A DNA stretch of 64,000 bases from Aptenodytes patagonicus (taxonomy: Eukaryota; Chordata; Aves; Sphenisciformes; Spheniscidae). A program made the translations under genes and the position numbers. The notes below the pieces were generated by a model. The model ran no database searches, had not been told where the DNA came from, and saw nothing but the letters and a program-made list of their open reading frames with translations. Shown here piece by piece: positions 62,028 through 64,000 of the stretch (position 1 is its first letter; each line of letters opens with the position of its first letter). The stretch is taken from the NCBI RefSeq assembly GCF_965638725.1, contig NC_134961.1:1736001-1800000 (forward strand). The letters run 5' to 3'.

Positions 62028-64000
62028 CTAAAGTGGATGGAGCGCTGTGTAATTACTTCCGGACACCAAGACTGCCAACTCCTGGATCGACATCTCCTTG
62101 TTGAGGTAACTGTTGTACTGAGCCATGGTTAGCCTTCCGCTCTTCAAGGCATCCTCAATTGAGAACTTTCTACCAGACTTTCTGTCGAGGATCACAGATG
62201 ATTCCCCATTGGGACCCTTTATTGAGATCTCCTCCCAGTCACATTCCTGACTCTTCAGTTTGACAAACAGGCTCCATTCAATGAGGCCAAACACGTGAGC
62301 TTCCTCTGGAGACATTTCTTTTCCTGTATCGGGGTCAATGACCACAATGGAGCGCCTCAGGTGGTTCTCTCTTTGTTCCCTCTTGATAGCCACTGTCTTG
62401 AGGCGATTCTGGAGTTGCTCGATCTCTGTGTCTTTTTCTCTGGATAACTGCTTCAGTTCATCTAACTCTCTTTCCAAAGCTTGGAATCTGGAGTCCAGGT
62501 TTATTCCACTGTCCACGTGGGTCATGTTTCTCAAATCCCGAGTTTCTGTTGCTGTGAGTTCAATCTCTGACTGCAGTCTCCTTGTTTCCATCAGCAGGTT
62601 CTGTTTCTCAAGGTGCAGTTTGTGGTTTTCCTCCCTTAATAAGTCTAGCTCCTTTGATGACTTGGAGTTGTTGAATTCCACCTCGGACAGCCTGGTTTCG
62701 AGGCAGTTGATATCTGCATCTAGCTCCCTCTTACGCCTACTTTCTTCTTCCAGATTGCTCTTCAGCTTTTGAATCTCGTACTCCGTGTCTCCTTTGTCCA
62801 CTTGGACGCTCTCTGAAAAGACCACTTTCTCTTTGACCTCCATCTTCTCCAAAGAAAGGAGCTTCTTTCTCAGGGCTTCTAGTTCAGTTTGCAAGACTTG
62901 TCTCCGGTGCTTTTCTTCTTCTAACTCCAGCTTAAGGAGGGAGTGCTCCTTCTCTTGCTGGGGATCTTGCTGAAGGATCACTTTCTGTTTCACAGTCACT
63001 CGTTCTGTTGTCTCCCTCTCCTGTTCTTCCAGCTCATTCAACCTAATCTTCAGCCTCTGCACCTCCAGTTCAGCCTCTCTGCGGGCCTGTCTTTCTTTCT
63101 CAAGTTCTTCTAGCTGACGCTCTAGCTCAGACCGCCTTCTCTGCAGCTTGCGGAGTTCTTCACGGAGGCAATCAATTTGCTTCAGCTCGCTCTCAATGCT
63201 CTGAGAGAAGGAGTTGACTTCAGCTTTCAAGGCAGGATCTTGCTCATACTTCACTACTTCCTGTTGGACCACCTTCTCCTTCACCTGGGAAAGTTCTTCC
63301 TCCTTCTGTCTTACTTTCTCTTCTTGGAGTAGCCGCTCCCTCTCCAGGTCAATGTGTTTCATCTGTTCATCTGCTAGCTGCACTCTCAGAGACTCTACCT
63401 CCTCTCTAGTCTTGGGGTCTTCCCGAAACTGCAGAATTTCTTGAACAACTTCCTTCGTATGCACTTGAGGTTTGGTATCTTTCAAAGCTTGTATCTCTTG
63501 TTTCAGCTGGTAGATCTCAAGGTCAGCTCTTTCAATTGCTCCTGTCCTCTCTATGATTTCCTCCCGGAGTCGCTGTAGCTCCTTTTCAGTTTCTGGATCA
63601 TTCTTGTACTTAATGACCTCCTTAATGACTTCTTTGACTTCTACCAGTGGCCCTCTGTTCCTCAGAGCAGCCAACTCATTCTGGCAGCTCTTCAGCTGTT
63701 CGTCACCACCTCGGTATCTCCTCTCCTGCTCTACCAGCTCCAAACGAAGGTTGGCAACTTCATTTTCAGCCTTGGGATCTGGGCGCACAATCTCACGCAC
63801 TTTCTCCTGGACAACCACCTTGGCGTTCTCTTCTTCCAGCAGCTGGATCTTCCGGAGCAGCTCAGCCTTTTCCCGCTCATTGGAACGACCCTTGGACTTC
63901 TCATCTTCGTACTGGCGCCGGAGCTCATTCACCTCTCTCTCAATGGCTAAGTCTTTCTCTACCTTCAGCACCTCCTTGACGGTAATTTTGCCCTCGGCGA
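62028..64000 (-). CDS. PPL: PPL, periplakin, C-terminal part (open at window edge)
   Basis: A single open frame on the complement runs from the window edge (first whole codon at 63998-63996) to TAG at 62028-62030, about 656 codons with no splice break. This is the large last exon of plakin genes. Nearly all of it is heptad-rich coiled coil (e.g. EVNELRRQYEDEKSK, LRKLQRRRSELERQLEELEK), the rod through which periplakin dimerises. It ends in the globular linker region: LIEWSLFVKLKSQECDWEEI, then RKFSIEDALKSGRLTMAQYN and MSIQELAVLVSG. Family knowledge: this tail binds keratin and vimentin filaments, and periplakin links them to desmosomes and the cornified envelope. The tail after VSG is longer here (SNYTALHPL) than in the human protein as I remember it. 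PPL next to UBN1, tail-to-tail, is the usual vertebrate order. Confidence 0.96.
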   Translation of the reverse strand, partial: AEGKITVKEVLKVEKDLAIEREVNELRRQYEDEKSKGRSNEREKAELLRKIQLLEEENAKVVVQEKVREIVRPDPKAENEVANLRLELVEQERRYRGGDEQLKSCQNELAALRNRGPLVEVKEVIKEVIKYKNDPETEKELQRLREEIIERTGAIERADLEIYQLKQEIQALKDTKPQVHTKEVVQEILQFREDPKTREEVESLRVQLADEQMKHIDLERERLLQEEKVRQKEEELSQVKEKVVQQEVVKYEQDPALKAEVNSFSQSIESELKQIDCLREELRKLQRRRSELERQLEELEKERQARREAELEVQRLKIRLNELEEQERETTERVTVKQKVILQQDPQQEKEHSLLKLELEEEKHRRQVLQTELEALRKKLLSLEKMEVKEKVVFSESVQVDKGDTEYEIQKLKSNLEEESRRKRELDADINCLETRLSEVEFNNSKSSKELDLLREENHKLHLEKQNLLMETRRLQSEIELTATETRDLRNMTHVDSGINLDSRFQALERELDELKQLSREKDTEIEQLQNRLKTVAIKREQRENHLRRSIVVIDPDTGKEMSPEEAHVFGLIEWSLFVKLKSQECDWEEISIKGPNGESSVILDRKSGRKFSIEDALKSGRLTMAQYNSYLNKEMSIQELAVLVSGSNYTALHPL

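Overview
The window looks like bird genomic DNA. Its interspersed repeats are CR1 LINEs (several copies, some ending in the typical ATTCTATGATTC tail) plus one family of avian ERV-type LTR. The genes are the vertebrate neighbours of human 16p13.3 (chicken chromosome 14 type). I cannot name the species; the LTR family suggests a neoavian. Gene identities rest on remembered vertebrate proteins, not on a search.

Layout, left to right: SPSB3 (+, first coding exon not seen, 2164-6580); EME2 (-, eight exons, 9083-17872); NME3 (+, five exons, 18059-21220), head-to-head with EME2 across 186 bp; a broken UBN1 copy, 'UBN1-A' (+, 24020-29629); a broken two-exon SPSB3 copy, 'SPSB3-2' (30634-31212); a large CR1 (32871-34235); the complete UBN1, 'UBN1-B' (+, 17 coding exons, 1136 aa, 35838-58032); and the last exon of PPL (-, from 62028 to the window edge), tail-to-tail with UBN1.

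The main unexpected structure is an old head-to-tail segmental duplication of about 27.5 kb whose unit ran from SPSB3 intron sequence (about 2833) to UBN1 intron sequence (about 30346). It left an intact SPSB3 at the left end, an intact UBN1 at the right end, and two complementary broken copies meeting at about 30347-30357. The second unit lost its EME2/NME3 part, where a CR1 now sits. The copies are a mosaic. Some stretches are almost identical (UBN1 coding exons 1, 3, 5 and 8 show no difference by eye). Others are strongly diverged (promoter, 3' part of exon 4, start of exon 6). Each copy also carries its own deletions and insertions. That fits an old duplication partly homogenised by gene conversion better than two alleles placed in tandem by the assembler, but read depth must decide.

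Functions: SPSB3 is a SPRY/SOCS-box substrate receptor of a Cullin-5 ubiquitin ligase. EME2 is the non-catalytic partner of the MUS81 nuclease. NME3 is a nucleoside diphosphate kinase. UBN1 is a subunit of the HIRA histone H3.3 chaperone. PPL (periplakin) is a cytolinker of the epidermal envelope and desmosomes. They form no operon-like unit; the functional links I can see are the shared EME2/NME3 promoter gap and the facing UBN1/PPL poly(A) signals.
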